From the NCBI RefSeq assembly GCF_022174665.1, contig NZ_CP076562.1, forward strand, positions 2,844,240 through 2,908,239: a stretch of 64,000 nt of DNA. Direction: 5' to 3'. Below, piece after piece: positions 8,002-16,927 of this stretch (position 1 is its first letter; each line of letters starts with the position of its first letter). A model generated the notes under the pieces. That model saw only the letters and a list, made by a program, of their open reading frames with translations. It was not told the DNA's origin and did not search any database. The translations under genes and the position numbers were made by a program. The DNA comes from Eubacterium sp. MSJ-33 (GTDB lineage Bacteria > Bacillota > Clostridia > Lachnospirales > Lachnospiraceae).

Positions 8002-8628
8002 TTATCTTCGTAATAAATCAATATAGCTGGTTCCCTCCGGCAGCGCAGATGCGTTTGTAAGCGTTCCGTTTTGAAGTAGATAAACATGGCTGCAAAACTG
8101 GAACACAGCTTCTTCATGTGAAGCAATCAGAATCGAATTGCCGAGGCCGAGATAGTATTGCATAAACTGCAATGCATCCTGTTTGGCAGGAAGATCAAGT
8201 GCTGCAAATGGCTCATCCATCAAAAGAATTTGTGGATGTTCCAAAAGTGCACAGGCAAGACTTAGACGCTTTTTCATGCCGCCGGACATATTTTTCACAG
8301 GGGTATCAAGAAAATTCTGAATCCCAAGCTTGCATAATGGCGGGGTGGTTAATAAACTTAAAATCTCAGGCTTCTTTTTGTTTGTCCACATGCGGAGATT
8401 GTCAATTGGCTTTAATTCGTCAAAAAGCGGATTTTCCTGCGGGACATAGCCAAAACGGACTTTGGAACCGGCAGAATATTTTTTTGCGATACAGGAAAGC
8501 AGCGTGGATTTTCCGGAACCGTTAGCACCAAGAATCCCAATAGCACTTCCGTCTGGAACAACAAAGGAAATGTCGTTTAGTACCTGCTTTTTTCCGTAAG
8601 ATTTTGATATATGTTCGATTTGAAACAT
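8002..8628 (-). CDS. ABC transporter ATP-binding protein
   Basis: ATPase that drives the two downstream permeases. Visible motifs: Walker A GANGSGKST (residues about 33-41), Q-loop FGYVPQENPLF, signature MSGGMKKRLSLA, Walker B ILLMDEPFAALD, and the switch His in IASHEE. At 208 aa it is a short, single-domain protein, usual for ABC-2 systems. It is the promoter-proximal gene of the minus-strand operon and has a good AAAGGAG site. No regulator gene is adjacent. Confidence 0.93.
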   Translation of the reverse strand: MFQIEHISKSYGKKQVLNDISFVVPDGSAIGILGANGSGKSTLLSCIAKKYSAGSKVRFGYVPQENPLFDELKPIDNLRMWTNKKKPEILSLLTTPPLCKLGIQNFLDTPVKNMSGGMKKRLSLACALLEHPQILLMDEPFAALDLPAKQDALQFMQYYLGLGNSILIASHEEAVFQFCSHVYLLQNGTLTNASALPEGTSYIDLLRR

Positions 8629-8728
8629 AAGTGCTCCTTTATATATGCGTAACTGATACTATAAAAATAAGATAGCATTTTTATAGTAGTTATACAAGTA
8701 AAAAGCAAGGATATGTAGATTTTCTCTA

Positions 8729-8757
8729 TAGACTTTAGAATGTAAATTTGTTATAAT
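8729..8757 (+). promoter_or_regulatory. Sigma-70-type promoter for the chemoreceptor gene
   Basis: TAGACT (8729-8734), a 17-bp spacer and a perfect TATAAT (8752-8757), about 95 bp before the chemoreceptor start codon. Confidence 0.55.
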
Positions 8758-8852
8758 TTCAATAAATATGAGTATATATGTCGATCCGGGATGAGAGACA
8801 GAATATAGATATGACAGTGTAGAAAATACGATTGATACGAGGTGATAGATTC

Positions 8853-10721
8853 ATGAATGGAACCAGATTAGCAAAAAAGAACGATTTAGCGGTGAAAGTG
8901 ATGGCAGCATTTGCGATTGCCAAGATTATTGTACTAATCATTAATCATAAAACACAAAAAGGGTTTGTACCACTGCTGGTATTATTTGCTTTGTTTGCAG
9001 TTGGAAATGTTGTATTCCAGATAATCAATGACCGAAGCGAATTGACGAAGTTTACATCTATTACTGTATTTGCAGTGCTGGTAATTATTTCAGCGTTTGT
9101 ATCCGGTTCTGTGATGGACGCACTTCCGGTTTTTATAGCAATCGGCATGTGTATTATTTATATGGATACATTACATATCCGAATCACCTGTGGAATCTCA
9201 ACACTTGGTATTTTGATTCAGACGATTATTCAAATCGCAAATCATGGATTGGCATCATCCGTGACATGGGTAGAAATCCTGCTTTTGACGATTATCTTTA
9301 CGATCGGTATTTTGATGGCATGTAACATTACTTTGCGGGAGCAGGAAACGGATCGTCAGGAAATCGAATATCATGTTGCTTATCAGGAAGAAATCACAGA
9401 GAACATGGTAAAGGTTGTGGATAATGGAAATGCACATATCGAACAGCTTCAGTCAAAGCTCGATAATTTTCAGGCTGCGACAGCAGAGGTTACGAAGTCT
9501 GTAGATGCGATTTCCACAGGCGTTACAGACACGGCAGAGAATATGGAAGTGTCAACAACGATGACACAGCAGATTCAGGATATTATTGATAACCTGATTG
9601 ATGTCAAGGATAACACGGTACAGTCAACACAGAGAGCAATCGAATCCGTAAAGTCCGGTTTAGATATTATTGAAAGCTTGAAAGACAAATCCGATGATAT
9701 CAATGTAGCGAATGAAGATGTGACCCGCGTATCCGAAGAACTCTGTGAGAAAATTCAGTCCGCAGAGGAAATCACACAGATTATCTATCAGATTTCAAGT
9801 CAGACAAACCTGCTTGCATTGAATGCAAGTATTGAGGCCGCACGTGCAGGTGAGCAAGGCCGTGGATTTGCTGTTGTTGCAGATGAGATTCGGAAGTTAG
9901 CGGATGATACAAGAAGTTCGATTGACAGTATCACACAGCTTCTGAAGGGCGTGACAGATCTTGCTAACCATACATCCGATCTGGTACGCCGGAGCGTAGC
10001 AGCGGTATCGGAGCAGGCAAAATATATCGAAGCGGCAGATGGAAGTTTTCAGACGATTGCAGGTGTAGTAGAAGAATTGTCCGGCGATATGAAGCAGCTT
10101 GATAAGATTTCCGGCAATCTGGATGCTTCCAATAATTCGATTATTGATGGTCTTGCCAATCAGCAGGCAGCAAGTGAGGAGATTGCAGCAAATGCACAGT
10201 CTTCGGCAGATCTTTGTGAGACAAACTTAAATGAGTTAAATGGCGTTATTGCCGAATTAAACGAGATTGCCAAGATTATCGGAAGTCTGCGGGCAGCAGA
10301 TCTTGATGAGATCAACAAGATCCTGGAAGAGACAACGGTTCAGACTGATGAAAGCGGAGACCGGACGGATTATTCTGATTATTTTTCAGAGAATAATGGA
10401 CAGGCGGCAGAGATTCCGACAATTGTATCTGCAGAAGAGACAGAATCAGAGGAAGCAAGTCAGACAGAAGCGGAAGAGAACGAATCAGAGGAAGCGGGTC
10501 AGACAGAGGCGGATGCGGTTGAAGAAACTCACGAAGATTCTGAGCCGGAAGAAGTTGAAATGAATGAAACATTTGAATCTTTGGAAGGTGCAGAAGATAT
10601 TGGAATCGAAGAACATCAGGATGAAGAATCTGAAGATGAAGAAATAAGCGAGGATTCCGAACCGGAAGATGATATGGCATATGATGCGGATACAGACGAA
10701 GAAGACCCTGATATGGAGTAA
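8853..10721 (+). CDS. Methyl-accepting chemotaxis protein with acidic tail
   Basis: Membrane chemoreceptor, 622 aa from ATG 8853 (GAGGTGAT at 8839-8846 decides the start). The N-terminal 165 residues are about six close hydrophobic helices with no large outside sensor domain and no clear HAMP. A coiled-coil signalling domain follows; its hairpin tip holds [20 protein letters not shown] and [10 protein letters not shown], the site that contacts CheA/CheW. The last 130 residues are a low-complexity Glu/Asp-rich tail with short repeats such as [11 protein letters not shown] and SEEAGQTEA. No che genes are adjacent. It implies a chemosensory system elsewhere in the genome. The ligand may be sensed within the membrane, which is inference. 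Confidence 0.92.
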   Translation: MNGTRLAKKNDLAVKVMAAFAIAKIIVLIINHKTQKGFVPLLVLFALFAVGNVVFQIINDRSELTKFTSITVFAVLVIISAFVSGSVMDALPVFIAIGMCIIYMDTLHIRITCGISTLGILIQTIIQIANHGLASSVTWVEILLLTIIFTIGILMACNITLREQETDRQEIEYHVAYQEEITENMVKVVDNGNAHIEQLQSKLDNFQAATAEVTKSVDAISTGVTDTAENMEVSTTMTQQIQDIIDNLIDVKDNTVQSTQRAIESVKSGLDIIESLKDKSDDINVANEDVTRVSEELCEKIQSAEEITQIIYQISSQTNLLALNASIEAARAGEQGRGFAVVADEIRKLADDTRSSIDSITQLLKGVTDLANHTSDLVRRSVAAVSEQAKYIEAADGSFQTIAGVVEELSGDMKQLDKISGNLDASNNSIIDGLANQQAASEEIAANAQSSADLCETNLNELNGVIAELNEIAKIIGSLRAADLDEINKILEETTVQTDESGDRTDYSDYFSENNGQAAEIPTIVSAEETESEEASQTEAEENESEEAGQTEADAVEETHEDSEPEEVEMNETFESLEGAEDIGIEEHQDEESEDEEISEDSEPEDDMAYDADTDEEDPDME

Positions 10722-10994
10722 TCAGTAGTCTTCTTCGATGACCTGAAAGTCAAGATAATCAAAGTCGATGGATTCGATGAAATTATCCTGTGTGAATCGG
10801 GTTCTTGCATGACGGATAAAATCCTGCTGGTTGGATTTTAACCAGATAGGCTTCGCTAGATCAAAGGTGTAGCATAGCTCGTCAAGGGCGGCGTACACCT
10901 TTTTTGTACGCGTCATGGTATAGTCTTCAATACAAACGGTATGGTCTTTGATGAGACGGTTATCTTTCATTATTTTTCCCCAGATACGAAACAT
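10722..10994 (-). CDS. Small conserved-looking protein of unknown function
   Basis: I do not recognise this 90-aa protein. It is hydrophilic, without signal or membrane segment; it begins MFRIWGKIMKDNRL and ends with an acidic aromatic patch (IDFDYLDFQVIEEDY). AGGTGAT precedes ATG 10994. It converges directly on the chemoreceptor gene: the two stop codons abut at 10721/10722. The strong start region and clean frame support a real gene. Confidence 0.65.
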   Translation of the reverse strand: MFRIWGKIMKDNRLIKDHTVCIEDYTMTRTKKVYAALDELCYTFDLAKPIWLKSNQQDFIRHARTRFTQDNFIESIDFDYLDFQVIEEDY

Positions 10995-11155
10995 AGTATC
11001 ACCTGCCTTGTTAGGATATAAGATAGAAGATATCTTATTGTATGTTGTATGTCACGGAGAATGAAAAGTTCATCTGTGTGACAGAATTATTATATCGGGC
11101 ATAAGACAAAAAAACAAGCTAAGATAGCAAGCAATTTAAATAAAGGAGTAGCAGT

Positions 11156-12289
11156 ATGAGTTACAAATTGATTACAAAAGACGGAAGTGCGAAGCGCGGA
11201 GCATTTACGACTCCCCACGGTGTGATCCAGACACCTGTCTTTATGAATGTTGGTACAGCCGCTGCGATTAAGGGTGCTGTATCGACAGAAGATCTGCAGA
11301 CGATCGGTACACAGGTTGAGCTATCCAATACTTATCATCTGCATGTCAGACCAGGCGATGAAGTTGTGAAGAAGCTTGGTGGTCTGCACAAGTTTATGGT
11401 GTGGGACAAGCCAATTCTGACAGATTCCGGCGGATTTCAGGTGTTTTCCCTTGCAGGACTTCGTAAGATTAAGGAAGAAGGTGTCACTTTCCATTCCCAT
11501 GTTGATGGACGTCTTATATTTATGGGACCGGAGGAGAGTATGCAGATTCAATCGAATCTTGCATCTACAATTGCAATGGCATTCGATGAGTGTGCACCGG
11601 CAAAGGCAGATCGTTCCTATATTCAACCATCGGTGGATCGTACAACACGCTGGTTGGAGCGATGCAAGCGTGAGATGCAGAGGCTGAACGGTCTGGAAGA
11701 CACGATCAACAAACAACAGATGTTATTTGGCATTAATCAGGGAGGTATCATTGATGATATCCGTATTGAACATGCGAAGCGGATTACAGATATGGATCTG
11801 GACGGTTATGCGATTGGCGGTCTGGCAGTCGGTGAGACACATGCAGAGATGTATCGCATTATCGAGTCAGTTATGCCATATCTGCCGGAGAATAAGCCGA
11901 CTTACCTGATGGGTGTCGGTACACCTGCGAATATATTAGAGGCGGTGGACCGGGGCGTTGATTTCTTTGATTGCGTATATCCGTCCCGTAACGGCAGACA
12001 CGGACATGTCTATACGAATCATGGTAAGCTGAATCTGTTCAATGCAAAATATGAGTTGGATGAACGTCCGATTGAGGAAGGCTGTGGATGCCCGGCATGT
12101 AAGAAGTATTCAAGAGCCTATATCCGGCATCTGCTCAAAGCAAAGGAAATGCTTGGAATGAGATTTTGCGTCTTGCATAATTTATATTTTTATAATAATA
12201 TGATGAAGGAGATTCGGGAGGCAATCGAGGAACATCGTTATAGTGAATATAAACGACAGAAATTGGAAGGCTTTCAAAATCAAGAATAA
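11156..12289 (+). CDS. tgt: tRNA-guanine transglycosylase
   Basis: Exchanges guanine-34 for a queuine precursor in tRNAs with GUN anticodons. Catalytic and binding motifs are intact: ILTDSGGFQVFSL (nucleophile/base Asp region), GINQGG, YAIGGLAVGE, and DCVYPSRNGRHG. The zinc site is C-x-C-x2-C with a downstream His (CGCPACKKY ... LHNLYFYNN). 377 aa is the normal length. An AAAGGAG site precedes ATG 11156. It is followed 19 bp later by yajC, a common tgt-yajC neighbourhood. The 160-bp leader has a possible TGTCAC...GTGACA hairpin but no recognisable preQ1 riboswitch. Confidence 0.97.
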   Translation: MSYKLITKDGSAKRGAFTTPHGVIQTPVFMNVGTAAAIKGAVSTEDLQTIGTQVELSNTYHLHVRPGDEVVKKLGGLHKFMVWDKPILTDSGGFQVFSLAGLRKIKEEGVTFHSHVDGRLIFMGPEESMQIQSNLASTIAMAFDECAPAKADRSYIQPSVDRTTRWLERCKREMQRLNGLEDTINKQQMLFGINQGGIIDDIRIEHAKRITDMDLDGYAIGGLAVGETHAEMYRIIESVMPYLPENKPTYLMGVGTPANILEAVDRGVDFFDCVYPSRNGRHGHVYTNHGKLNLFNAKYELDERPIEEGCGCPACKKYSRAYIRHLLKAKEMLGMRFCVLHNLYFYNNMMKEIREAIEEHRYSEYKRQKLEGFQNQE

Positions 12290-12308
12290 ATAAAAGGAGT
12301 TTTAAGAC

Positions 12309-12722
12309 ATGTTATTAACATTACTGGAATCAACAGCAACAACAGCAAAGCAACCGGGTGGATTGTTCTGGGTTATCTACATTGTAATCTTAGTGGGATT
12401 CATGTGGTTGCTGATTATCCGTCCGCAGAAGAAGCAGAAGAAACAGATGGAAGATCTGCACAAGGCAATGGAACCGGGTGACAACATTATGACAACTGGT
12501 GGATTCTATGGCACAATCCTTGATATCGTAGATGATACAACGGTTATCGTAGAGTTTGGTAACAACAAGAATTGCCGTATTCCAATGCATAAGAATGCAA
12601 TTGCAGAGATCGAAAAAGCCGGTTCTGCAGTCGTAAAGGACGAGGAAGAGGATACACCTGTAAAGGACGAGAAAAAAGAAGACAAAAAAGCAGATAAGAA
12701 GCTTGGAAAGACAAAGGAATAA
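12309..12722 (+). CDS. yajC: Preprotein translocase subunit YajC
   Basis: Accessory subunit of the Sec/SecDF-YidC translocon. A single N-terminal helix (GLFWVIYIVILVGFMWLLII) is followed by the family signature RPQKKQKKQ and the conserved MEPGDNIMTTGGFYGTI. A charged Lys/Glu/Asp-rich tail of about 40 aa extends it to 137 aa, longer than E. coli YajC (110 aa). It is downstream of tgt with an AAAGGAG site. secDF is not within the window. Confidence 0.95.
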   Translation: MLLTLLESTATTAKQPGGLFWVIYIVILVGFMWLLIIRPQKKQKKQMEDLHKAMEPGDNIMTTGGFYGTILDIVDDTTVIVEFGNNKNCRIPMHKNAIAEIEKAGSAVVKDEEEDTPVKDEKKEDKKADKKLGKTKE

Positions 12723-12890
12723 TACAGGTTTGTCATGAGAAATGCAGATACCAGCCATGTTTGCATATTCTTCAAAAAATGACAAAAAGGTGTAGACGAA
12801 ATTATGACTTTGTGAGAAAATGTAGTTGATGGTGTTTCGTATGAAAGAAACATCTCTCTATAAAATTTTAAAATTGAAAGGAGTTCCACA

Positions 12891-13583
12891 ATGATTTACA
12901 CGAAGGAAGTTGAAAACATGTGCCCAGTAGCCAAGGGTGCAAAGCATGAGCCAGCTCCTATTCCTGAAGAAGGAAAGTGGGTACACTCAAAGAAGATTGA
13001 AGATATCTCTGGTTTTACACACGGTGTTGGCTGGTGCGCACCACAGCAGGGTGCTTGTAAACTTTCACTGAACGTTAAAGATGGCGTAATTGAAGAGGCT
13101 TTGGTTGAGACAATCGGTTGTTCCGGTATGACACATTCTGCAGCTATGGCAGCAGAGGTTCTGCAGGGTAAGACAATCCTTGAGGCTCTGAACACAGACC
13201 TTGTTTGTGATGCTATCAATACAGCTATGAGAGAGCTGTTCCTTCAGATTGTTTATGGTCGTACACAGAGTGCTTTCTCTGATGACGGTCTTGCAGTTGG
13301 AGCAGGTCTTGAGGATCTTGGTAAGGGCCTTCGTTCTCAGGTTGGTACAATGTACGCAACGAAGGAGAAGGGTGTTCGTTACCTTGAGATGGCTGAGGGC
13401 TATGTAACAGGTATCGCACTTGATGCAGATAACGAAGTAATCGGATACCAGTTCGTTTCTCTTGGAAAGATGACAGACTTCATTAAGAAGGGTGATGATC
13501 CTAACACAGCATGGGAGAAGGCAAAGGGTCAGTATGGCCGTGTTGCTGATGCAGTGAAGATTATCGATCCTAGACAGGAATAA
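12891..13583 (+). CDS. NifU-like iron-sulfur cluster assembly scaffold protein
   Basis: Scaffold-like protein of 230 aa that is regularly paired in Clostridia with the GGGtGRT protein downstream. Candidate cluster ligands are the cysteines in HGVGWCAPQQGACKLSL and ETIGCSGMTHSAAMAAEV, which resemble the NifU/IscU fold; the usual third IscU cysteine is not obvious to me. Codon use (GGT, GCT, AAG, GTT) suggests high expression. A strong AAAGGAG site precedes ATG 12891. The GGGtGRT gene starts 19 bp later, so they form one operon closed by the terminator at 14641. The biochemical role of the pair is not established. Confidence 0.82.
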   Translation: MIYTKEVENMCPVAKGAKHEPAPIPEEGKWVHSKKIEDISGFTHGVGWCAPQQGACKLSLNVKDGVIEEALVETIGCSGMTHSAAMAAEVLQGKTILEALNTDLVCDAINTAMRELFLQIVYGRTQSAFSDDGLAVGAGLEDLGKGLRSQVGTMYATKEKGVRYLEMAEGYVTGIALDADNEVIGYQFVSLGKMTDFIKKGDDPNTAWEKAKGQYGRVADAVKIIDPRQE

Positions 13584-13602
13584 GAGGAAAGGAGAAACGA
13601 CA

Positions 13603-14613
13603 ATGGCTTTATTTGAATCATATGAAAGAAGAATTGACCAGATTAACGCTGTATTGAACAGCTATGGTATCAGCTCTATCGAAGAAGCTGAGAAGATTAC
13701 AAAGGACGCTGGACTTGATGTTTACGATCAGGTTAAGAAGATTCAGCCAATTTGTTTTGAGAATGCTTGCTGGGCTTACACAGTTGGTGCAGCAATCGCA
13801 ATTAAGAAGGGTTGCAGAAGAGCAGCAGATGCTGCAGCAGCAATCGGTGAAGGACTTCAGTCTTTCTGTATCCCAGGTTCCGTTGCTGATCACCGTAAGG
13901 TAGGTCTTGGACATGGTAACCTTGGTAAGATGCTCCTTGAGGAAGAGACAGAGTGTTTCTGTTTCCTTGCAGGACATGAGTCATTCGCAGCTGCTGAGGG
14001 TGCAATCGGTATTGCAGAGAAGGCTAACAAGGTACGTCAGAAGCCACTTCGTGTTATCTTGAATGGTCTTGGTAAGGATGCAGCTCAGATTATCTCACGT
14101 ATCAACGGATTTACATTTGTTGAGACAAAGTACGATTATAAGGCAGCTAAGCTGAACGTAGTATATGAGAAGCCATACTCAACAGGTCTTCGTGCAACTG
14201 TTAAGTGTTACGGTGCTGATGATGTTCAGGAAGGTGTTGCTATCATGCATCATGAGAACGTTGGTGTATCTATCACAGGTAACTCAACAAACCCAACACG
14301 TTTCCAGCATCCGGTAGCAGGTACATACAAGAAGGAATGTATCGAGCAGGGTAAGAAGTACTTCTCCGTAGCATCCGGTGGTGGTACAGGTCGTACACTT
14401 CACCCAGATAACATGGCAGCAGGTCCTGCTTCTTATGGTATGACAGATACTATGGGACGTATGCACAGTGATGCACAGTTCGCAGGTTCTTCATCTGTAC
14501 CGGCTCACGTAGAGATGATGGGTCTGATCGGTATGGGTAACAACCCTATGGTTGGTGCTACTGTTGCAGTTGCAGTTTCCGTTGAGGAAGCAGCAAAGGC
14601 TGGTAAGTTCTAA
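13603..14613 (+). CDS. GGGtGRT family protein
   Basis: Member of the GGGtGRT protein family, named for the motif seen here as SGGGTGRTLHPDN (residues about 262-274). The length of 336 aa is typical. Other notable stretches are the glycine-rich GHGNLGKML and the C-terminal LIGMGNNPMVGATVAVAVS. No signal peptide or membrane segment is seen. Codon bias is strong and like that of its upstream partner, implying an abundant cytosolic protein. Its function is unknown; the constant pairing with an Fe-S scaffold suggests a joint role in Fe-S or sulfur handling, which is inference. Confidence 0.88.
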   Translation: MALFESYERRIDQINAVLNSYGISSIEEAEKITKDAGLDVYDQVKKIQPICFENACWAYTVGAAIAIKKGCRRAADAAAAIGEGLQSFCIPGSVADHRKVGLGHGNLGKMLLEEETECFCFLAGHESFAAAEGAIGIAEKANKVRQKPLRVILNGLGKDAAQIISRINGFTFVETKYDYKAAKLNVVYEKPYSTGLRATVKCYGADDVQEGVAIMHHENVGVSITGNSTNPTRFQHPVAGTYKKECIEQGKKYFSVASGGGTGRTLHPDNMAAGPASYGMTDTMGRMHSDAQFAGSSSVPAHVEMMGLIGMGNNPMVGATVAVAVSVEEAAKAGKF

Positions 14614-14640
14614 ATAAAAGGCTTAAAAGCTAGACTTTTC

Positions 14641-14684
14641 GGGCTATTCAGACTAGGTAATTCGGTCTGGATAGCCCTATTTTT
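14641..14684 (+). terminator. Strong intrinsic terminator after the GGGtGRT gene
   Basis: GGGCTATTCAGAC (14641-14653) pairs with GTCTGGATAGCCC (14665-14677), then TATTTTT. The 13-bp stem has one G-U pair. Confidence 0.92.
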
Positions 14685-15032
14685 GTGTCCGTAAGACACA
14701 CACAAGTCGCACATAAGACACACACAACAAGTCGTACAAGTCACAAAGCCTGTAGACGGTGTAAGTTAGGGTGGTAGATGGTGAGTAATTAGATGATTGA
14801 CTGATATTTATAAAGAAGGTCGTTATAATTGCAATGGACAGTGGGACTACATTATGGGCATATTCGTATGATGAAGGTTTTTAATATCTTGCATATGAAG
14901 AATTTTTATCGTTGTAAATAATATTTCAGCTATTTTTTCAATACATATTTCTCTTTTGTGAGTTGCATAAATGCGGTATAATAATACCATTATAAAGTAT
15001 GTTAATAGTATGCTACATATTATTCCAATTAA
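14685..15032. other. AT-rich intergenic stretch without a gene
   Basis: About 350 bp. The left part holds short AAGACACACACAA-type direct repeats (14694-14745). I see no credible start with a ribosome binding site and no RNA gene. Confidence 0.5.
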
Positions 15033-15098
15033 ATATTGAATACATTGGAAATATCAGATATGTGTCACAAAGCAGAAGAACCTATTTATATCACAAAA
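15033..15098 (+). pseudogene. Remnant of a Phd/YefM-type antitoxin
   Basis: A 22-codon fragment reads ILNTLEISDMCHKAEEPIYI followed by TK, which matches the N-terminal region of Phd/YefM antitoxins (…EISxxCHxxxEPVFITKNG). It has no start codon and is bounded by stops. It lies directly before the toxin fragment, as antitoxin genes do. It cannot encode a functional antitoxin. Confidence 0.55.
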
Positions 15099-15100
15099 GC

Positions 15101-15184
15101 ATGGCATTTAAATTAAGAATTGCAGAACATGCCAAGGAACTGCTGGATATCTTGGTTTATTATTTAAAATTAACAATTTATTGA
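15101..15184 (+). pseudogene. N-terminal fragment of a RelE/ParE-type toxin
   Basis: MAFKLRIAEHAKELLDILVY and seven further residues resemble the first strand and helix of RelE/ParE toxins. The frame stops after 27 codons. The C-terminal part of a similar toxin occurs at 15727-15885 on the same strand, so the gene seems to be split by about 540 bp of other sequence, or both ends decayed independently. Confidence 0.55.
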
Positions 15185-15199
15185 AAGGATAAAAGTGTT

Positions 15200-15604
15200 A
15201 TGGATAAAACTTTAATGATAATATCAGCATTTTTAGGATTATTTTTAATTTTATTTTTTATAATAATGAGATTTTCAAAATCAAAATGCAGTAAGAAAAT
15301 AGAAGCAACGTACTTGAAATATAACAGTTATACAAGTAATGGCGGACGTGGATGGGTAACCAATTATGCCCCTGTCTTTAGATATAATTATAATGGAGAA
15401 GAGTATACTAATCAATCACTCCAATTATTATCTAAAAACAAGATACAAGAATTTATATCTGGAAATAGTTATACTATAATTATAAATGAAAAAAAGCCTA
15501 GTAGGTTTATCTTATATAAGAAGATAGAATTTACTGAAATATTGATATTATTAATGGGAATATTTTTCCTTTTAGTCGTTGTATTAAGTATAATGATTAA
15601 ATAA
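15200..15604 (+). CDS. DUF3592-like membrane protein
   Basis: A 134-aa protein with an N-terminal helix (residues about 4-24), a central domain of about 75 aa and a C-terminal helix (about 112-132). The centre (YAPVFRYNYNGEEYTNQS ... GNSYTIIINEKKPSRF) follows the DUF3592 pattern: a β-rich domain with a near-terminal 'N..P..F' stretch. It is notably AT-rich. A GAAAGGAT site precedes the ATG. It lies between the two halves of the toxin remnant, which suggests it arrived by insertion. Function unknown. Confidence 0.7.
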   Translation: MDKTLMIISAFLGLFLILFFIIMRFSKSKCSKKIEATYLKYNSYTSNGGRGWVTNYAPVFRYNYNGEEYTNQSLQLLSKNKIQEFISGNSYTIIINEKKPSRFILYKKIEFTEILILLMGIFFLLVVVLSIMIK

Positions 15605-15661
15605 AGAAGCAGAAAATAAGCTTAGTTGATAATCTAAAAGGAGATATTAGGGGGGTAACAT

Positions 15662-15796
15662 ATGATTTGTAAATATTGTAATGCATAAATTGATAACAAT
15701 GAAAGGATTTGCCCTAACTGTGGTAAATTATTGCAGAATGTAGAGATTCATACCTTGCCAAGAAAGGGTATCGAGAGGCAGTTGTGCCACAGATGA
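15662..15796 (+). pseudogene. Zinc-ribbon protein gene with in-frame stop
   Basis: ATG 15662 after GGGGGT reads MICKYCNA, then TAA, and continues in the same frame as IDNNERICPNCGKLLQNVEI. The two CxxC pairs (CKYC and CPNC) form the common bacterial zinc-ribbon module, but the stop at codon 9 separates them. The frame ends at 15796. This is best read as a nonsense-mutated gene. Confidence 0.6.
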
Positions 15797-15885
15797 ACTA
15801 TATTATTATTTTTGATGTGAGAGAAGATGTTGTAAATGTAGTTGGTATTTTCCATCAGTTAGAGAATTATCAAAATAAATTGTAA
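15727..15885 (+). pseudogene. C-terminal fragment of a RelE/ParE-type toxin
   Basis: Reads ECRDSYLAKKGYREAVV, then MNYIIIFDVREDVVNVVGIF and HQLENYQNKL before the stop. This is the C-terminal half of a RelE/ParE toxin, including the catalytic-region strand pattern YIIIFDV...V.IVGIFHQLENY. It has no start of its own and overlaps the zinc-ribbon remnant in another frame. It is taken as the other half of the fragment at 15101-15184. Confidence 0.6.
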
Positions 15886-15952
15886 TATTTTAATATGAAC
15901 GAAAGCATTTAATCCCAAATTTATTGTGTATTTTGAGAAGGGGGAGAAAAAG

Positions 15953-16657
15953 ATGTCATTAAAGCTAAAAGATGCAGATCCGGTACAGCGTATGAAAGAT
16001 ATGCAGGAAGAATTAAAAGATCCTTCACTGGGGGAGTTCAGTGATTTGGAGCAGGATCCATATGTAATTGAAACAACAAGGATAACTCCGATTGAGAAGC
16101 TTGTATATCAACCGGATGGAAAACTTACATCTTCATCGGATGGAAATCCATATATTATGACAGAGGAACAACAAGCACAGCTTTTCGGAGAAAATGCCGG
16201 TGACAAAGAGATTAGAAAAAAATTTGTCCGTAAAGAAGTGATGAGTGTTATGATTTTCGGATTGATTTTGCTATTCTTTGGGCTTGGAATGTCTGTGCAT
16301 AATAAACTTTTTCTTAGAAAAGCAGATACGGTTCAAGGGGAGATAACTCGTATTTACCACCATAGATCAACAAACAAGGTGTATGTATCTTACGAAGTGA
16401 ATGGGAAGTCTTATACCGGATTGTATCATGATGATAATGTTGGTGAGATAGAGGGACAAAAAGTAACGGTATACTATGATCCGGAAAACCCGAAGAAAAT
16501 CGCAGATGGAAGAATCATTTCAAAGTATTGTGTGTTTTTTGTCGGTGTAGGCGCAGCTATGTTCCTGATTGGAGGCTATCTCGTATTCTGGATGAATCAG
16601 AATCCGGATAAGGGGATGGAAAAATATGATAGGTTATTTCAGAATAGAGGAGAATAA
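15953..16657 (+). CDS. DUF3592 domain membrane protein
   Basis: A 234-aa protein. The N-terminal 95 residues are hydrophilic and cytosolic-looking (LKLKDADPVQRMKDMQEE). A helix at about 99-116, a DUF3592-like β domain (VYVSYEVNGKSYTGLYHDDN ... VTVYYDPENPKKIADG) and a second helix at about 199-217 follow. GGGGGAG at 15940-15946 fixes ATG 15953. It shares its central fold with the smaller protein at 15200-15604, so the patch holds two DUF3592-like genes. A 15-bp-stem terminator follows. Function unknown. Confidence 0.75.
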   Translation: MSLKLKDADPVQRMKDMQEELKDPSLGEFSDLEQDPYVIETTRITPIEKLVYQPDGKLTSSSDGNPYIMTEEQQAQLFGENAGDKEIRKKFVRKEVMSVMIFGLILLFFGLGMSVHNKLFLRKADTVQGEITRIYHHRSTNKVYVSYEVNGKSYTGLYHDDNVGEIEGQKVTVYYDPENPKKIADGRIISKYCVFFVGVGAAMFLIGGYLVFWMNQNPDKGMEKYDRLFQNRGE

Positions 16658-16665
16658 GCAAAATT

Positions 16666-16705
16666 ATAAGAAGAGGCACCTTAACCGGTGCCTCTTCTTA
16701 TATAA
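16666..16705. terminator. Strong intrinsic terminator
   Basis: ATAAGAAGAGGCACC (16666-16680) is perfectly complementary to GGTGCCTCTTCTTAT (16687-16701), with a 6-nt loop. It probably serves the DUF3592 gene and possibly the tRNA gene on the other strand. Confidence 0.85.
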
Positions 16706-16752
16706 TACAACAAATTAATTTCAAAATGGTAGTATCTAAATAAAAACTAAAA

Positions 16753-16822
16753 GCAGGTAACGGGAATCGAACCCGCCTATCCAGCTTGGGAAGCTGGTGT
16801 TCTACCAATGAACTATACCTGC
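16753..16822 (-). tRNA. tRNA-Gly (anticodon CCC)
   Basis: On the minus strand the sequence folds into a full cloverleaf: acceptor GCAGGTA/TACCTGC, D-arm GTTC…GAAC, anticodon arm CCAGC-TTCCCAA-GCTGG with CCC at positions 34-36, and T-arm GCGGG-TTCGATT-CCCGT. CCA is not encoded. It reads glycine GGG codons. Confidence 0.95.
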
Positions 16823-16927
16823 AATAAAGTAAATATAGTACAGACAGGCACGAAAGTCAAGCACCGGATTGCTTAGGAGAATGTCTGATTGTAGCGGATT
16901 TTCAAGGAAATGCAACAAAAAGGGTTA

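Noticed and set aside
10995..11155. preQ1 riboswitch upstream of tgt
   Set aside because: The leader has a TGTCAC…GTGACA hairpin but not the preQ1 pseudoknot pattern.
14999..15100. 61-aa protein starting at 14999
   Set aside because: The conserved part begins at 15101 (RelE/ParE N-terminus), and upstream sequence in another frame matches an antitoxin. No ribosome binding site is present.
15033..15885. Functional toxin-antitoxin system
   Set aside because: Both genes are broken: the antitoxin has no start and the toxin is in two pieces.
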